Positions 5,272 to 7,185 of a stretch of DNA of 7,185 nucleotides are shown here, in pieces (position 1 is the stretch's first letter; each line of letters begins with the position of its first letter). The notes beneath the pieces are model-generated. The model ran no database searches. It saw only the letters and a program-made list of their open reading frames with translations, and was not told the origin of the DNA. The position numbers and the translations under genes are program-made. The stretch is from DATKCJ01 sp035513275 (GTDB lineage Bacteria; Verrucomicrobiota; Verrucomicrobiia; Opitutales; Opitutaceae), in NCBI GenBank assembly GCA_035513275.1, contig DATKCJ010000370.1:1-7185 (forward strand), written 5' to 3'.

Positions 5272-7185
5272 ATGCTTTCGCCCCGAATCCTACCAATGTT
5301 TCTGTGCACCGCCGCGCTCCTCGCGGCCAGCGATGATACGCCTGCCGGTTGGTTTGAGTGGCCTTACGTCGACGCCGTCCCGGGCAGCGCGCTCGACACG
5401 AGTGAGCTGAACCACAAGCCCGCGGGTTCGCTTGGCCGCGTCGTGGTGCGCGACGGCGTGTTCGTCACCGAGCGCGGCGGCCGCATCCGTTTTTGGGGCA
5501 CGAACCTCAGCGCCGCCGAGGCGTTTCCCGACGCCGCGGGCGCTGCGCGCACGGCCCGCCGTCTCGCCGAGGGCGGCATAAACATCGCGCGACTCCACCA
5601 CCTCGACAACAACTGGGGCGTCGCCACGCGCGGCAGCATCTGGGCGCCCGACGACCCGCGCCGCATCGACGTCGACGCGGAGCAACTCGACAAGCTTCAC
5701 CGCCTCGTCGCCAAGCTGAAGGCACAGGGAATCTACTCGAACGTGAACCTAAAAGTCTCGCGCACGTTCTCCGAAGCGGACGGATTCGCGGAATCGGTGA
5801 CGCAACTTCCCGCGTTTCAAAAGCGCGCAGACTACTTTCAGCGCCGCATGATCGACCTGCAGAAGGACTTCGCGCGCCAGCTCCTCGCCGCGAAGAATCC
5901 TTACACCGGCCTCAGCCTGGCCGAGGATCCCGCGGTCGCGGTCGTCGAGATCAACAACGAGAACTCGCTCCTCGGCATGCGCACGCGCGACGTCGGGCGC
6001 GACCTGCATCTCTTTCCCGAGCCGTTTCGCGGCGAGCTTGTCGCGCTCTGGAACGAGTGGCTGCGCGCAAAGTATCCCGACGACACGGCGCTCGCCGCCA
6101 CGTGGGCTGATGGCGCGCCACCGATCGGCGCGCCTGTCGCCAGCGCGGATTCCCGCTGGCATGCCGACGCGCAGCCGGGCAACACCGTCGAGCTTCTTTC
6201 CGATCCCGCCGACCAGTCCGCAATACACTTCCGCGTCGGGCCCGGCGATGGCGTGCGCTGGCGATCCGCCGCATTCCTCGACCGCCTCGAATTGGAGAAC
6301 GGCGAAACCTACACGCTCACCTTCGCCGCACGCGCCGACGCCGCGCGACCCGCTCAGATTGCGCTCGGCCGCGACGAACCGCTCTGGCGCACAGACAAGT
6401 GGCGCACGCTCGGCCTAGTCGCGACGATCCCGCTCACAACCGAGTGGACGCCGTTTCGTTTCGTCATCAACGCGCATTCGATCGTCGATGTTGGCGCGCG
6501 GCTCACGTTTCTCGCCGGCCACGCGCAGGGCGATGTGCGCGTGAAGGACCTTCACCTCGAGTCCGGCTCCGCCACCGCAGGCTTGCAGCCCGGCCAGTCA
6601 GCCGTCGCGGGCACAGTGCCGATCCCGACTGACGCGACTCCCGCGCAGTGGACCGACTGGCTCGTCTTCCTTTCGGAGCTCGAGCAGCGCTATGTCGCGG
6701 AGATGATCGACTACCTTCGCAAGGATCTCGGCGTCACTGCTCCGATCGTTTGCACGCAGGCAAACTACGGCGGCATCGCCGGGCTCGTGCGCGAAGAGCA
6801 GTCCGACTTCATCGACGCGCACGCCTACTGGCAGCATCCGGATTTCGCCGGTCCGACCGGCGTGTGGAACCTAGACGCGTGGACAATCAACAATTCGTCG
6901 CAGATCGGCGAAGCCACACCGCGCTGGTTCGGCGAGTTCGGCGGACTTGCGCAACTGCGCGTCACCGGGAAGCCGTTCAGCGTGACCGAGGTGGACATCC
7001 CCGCGCCGAGCGATTTCGCGTGCGAGCTGTATCCCGTGCTGGCGACGTTCGCTGCCGTGCAGGATTGGGACGCGCTCTATCCCTTCGACATGGTCGGCGC
7101 GGGCAGAGACGAGCCCGGCGCGCCGCTCGCTTCTTTCTTCGACCAGATGCACCCTCCCGCGAAGTGGGGCTTCGGTCCATTCGCT
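5272..7185 (+). CDS. Exported glycoside-hydrolase-like protein, clan GH-A type, with inserted carbohydrate-binding domain; 3'-truncated
   Basis: 638 codons without a stop up to the window edge; the gene continues outside. The ATG at 5272 is secure: an in-frame TAG lies at 5260-5262, and AGG eight bases upstream is a plausible weak ribosome site. A short signal peptide is visible (PMFLCTAALLAA). Motifs: RFWGTNLSAAEAF (73-85), GINIARLHHLDNNWG (about 102-116), IYSNVNLKVSR, then EINNEN (226-231) with Glu230 as likely acid/base, and PFSVTEVDIPAP (568-579) with Glu573 as likely nucleophile, followed by FAAVQDWDALYPFDMVG. The NE...TE layout fits the GH-A clan, near proteins annotated as cellulase-family (GH5-like) hydrolases. 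Residues about 304-432 (NTVELL to VKDLHLESG) look like a CBM4/9-type beta-sandwich inserted between the two catalytic glutamates. The protein probably acts on a plant polysaccharide or oligomer; specificity is unknown. A C-terminal domain is probably missing. Downstream of the xylanase in the same direction, but separated by the repeat mosaic. Confidence 0.85.
   Translation, partial: MLSPRILPMFLCTAALLAASDDTPAGWFEWPYVDAVPGSALDTSELNHKPAGSLGRVVVRDGVFVTERGGRIRFWGTNLSAAEAFPDAAGAARTARRLAEGGINIARLHHLDNNWGVATRGSIWAPDDPRRIDVDAEQLDKLHRLVAKLKAQGIYSNVNLKVSRTFSEADGFAESVTQLPAFQKRADYFQRRMIDLQKDFARQLLAAKNPYTGLSLAEDPAVAVVEINNENSLLGMRTRDVGRDLHLFPEPFRGELVALWNEWLRAKYPDDTALAATWADGAPPIGAPVASADSRWHADAQPGNTVELLSDPADQSAIHFRVGPGDGVRWRSAAFLDRLELENGETYTLTFAARADAARPAQIALGRDEPLWRTDKWRTLGLVATIPLTTEWTPFRFVINAHSIVDVGARLTFLAGHAQGDVRVKDLHLESGSATAGLQPGQSAVAGTVPIPTDATPAQWTDWLVFLSELEQRYVAEMIDYLRKDLGVTAPIVCTQANYGGIAGLVREEQSDFIDAHAYWQHPDFAGPTGVWNLDAWTINNSSQIGEATPRWFGEFGGLAQLRVTGKPFSVTEVDIPAPSDFACELYPVLATFAAVQDWDALYPFDMVGAGRDEPGAPLASFFDQMHPPAKWGFGPFA

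Noticed and set aside
5493..6110. A 205-codon plus-strand frame, and several minus-strand frames between 5290 and 7180
   Set aside because: All overlap the 638-codon glycosidase frame, which has a signal peptide, catalytic motifs and a domain order. The alternatives are Arg/Ala/Pro-rich shadows typical of GC-rich DNA.

Overview
The window looks like a piece of a GC-rich bacterial chromosome, most likely from the Verrucomicrobiota (an Opitutaceae-like organism). I infer this from the protein types: a gluconate-dehydrogenase subunit 3 homologue, a GH10 xylanase of the plant-like subtype, and a clan GH-A-like glycosidase with an inserted sugar-binding domain. No rRNA or other taxonomic marker is present, so the placement is an inference.

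Layout from left to right. (1) 1-515, plus strand: the 3' part of a gluconate 2-dehydrogenase subunit 3 family gene that starts before the window. (2) 516-722: a convergent intergenic region. It holds a decayed second copy of the 3' end of the neighbouring transporter gene (518-582) and two nearly identical 25-bp palindromes (616-640 and 665-689). (3) 723-3496, minus strand: a two-gene operon of a secreted type-B carboxylesterase followed by an MFS transporter, joined by a GTGA stop/start overlap. (4) 3497-3657: a divergent upstream region that must serve both directions. (5) 3658-4932, plus strand: a secreted GH10 endo-1,4-beta-xylanase. (6) 4933-5271: a non-coding mosaic of four REP-like hairpins, each carrying the GTAG foot. 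They form two head-to-head pairs, and one has a second palindrome nested in its loop. (7) 5272-7185, plus strand: a large exported glycoside-hydrolase-like protein of which 638 residues are present, with no stop codon in the window.

Together, genes 3-7 read as a plant cell-wall (hemicellulose) utilisation locus: the xylanase cuts the xylan backbone, the esterase may remove ester decorations, the second glycosidase may act on side chains or oligomers, and the MFS protein may import a released sugar. The individual family calls are well supported by visible catalytic motifs; the shared substrate is an inference from context.

The least ordinary parts are the two intergenic regions. The 3' one resembles a REPIN/BIME array of the sort mobilised by RAYT (TnpA-REP) transposases, with stems that change sequence between copies but keep pairing. 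The 5' one combines twin palindromes with a duplicated gene tail. I saw no tRNA, rRNA, CRISPR array, insertion-sequence transposase or convincing intrinsic terminator.
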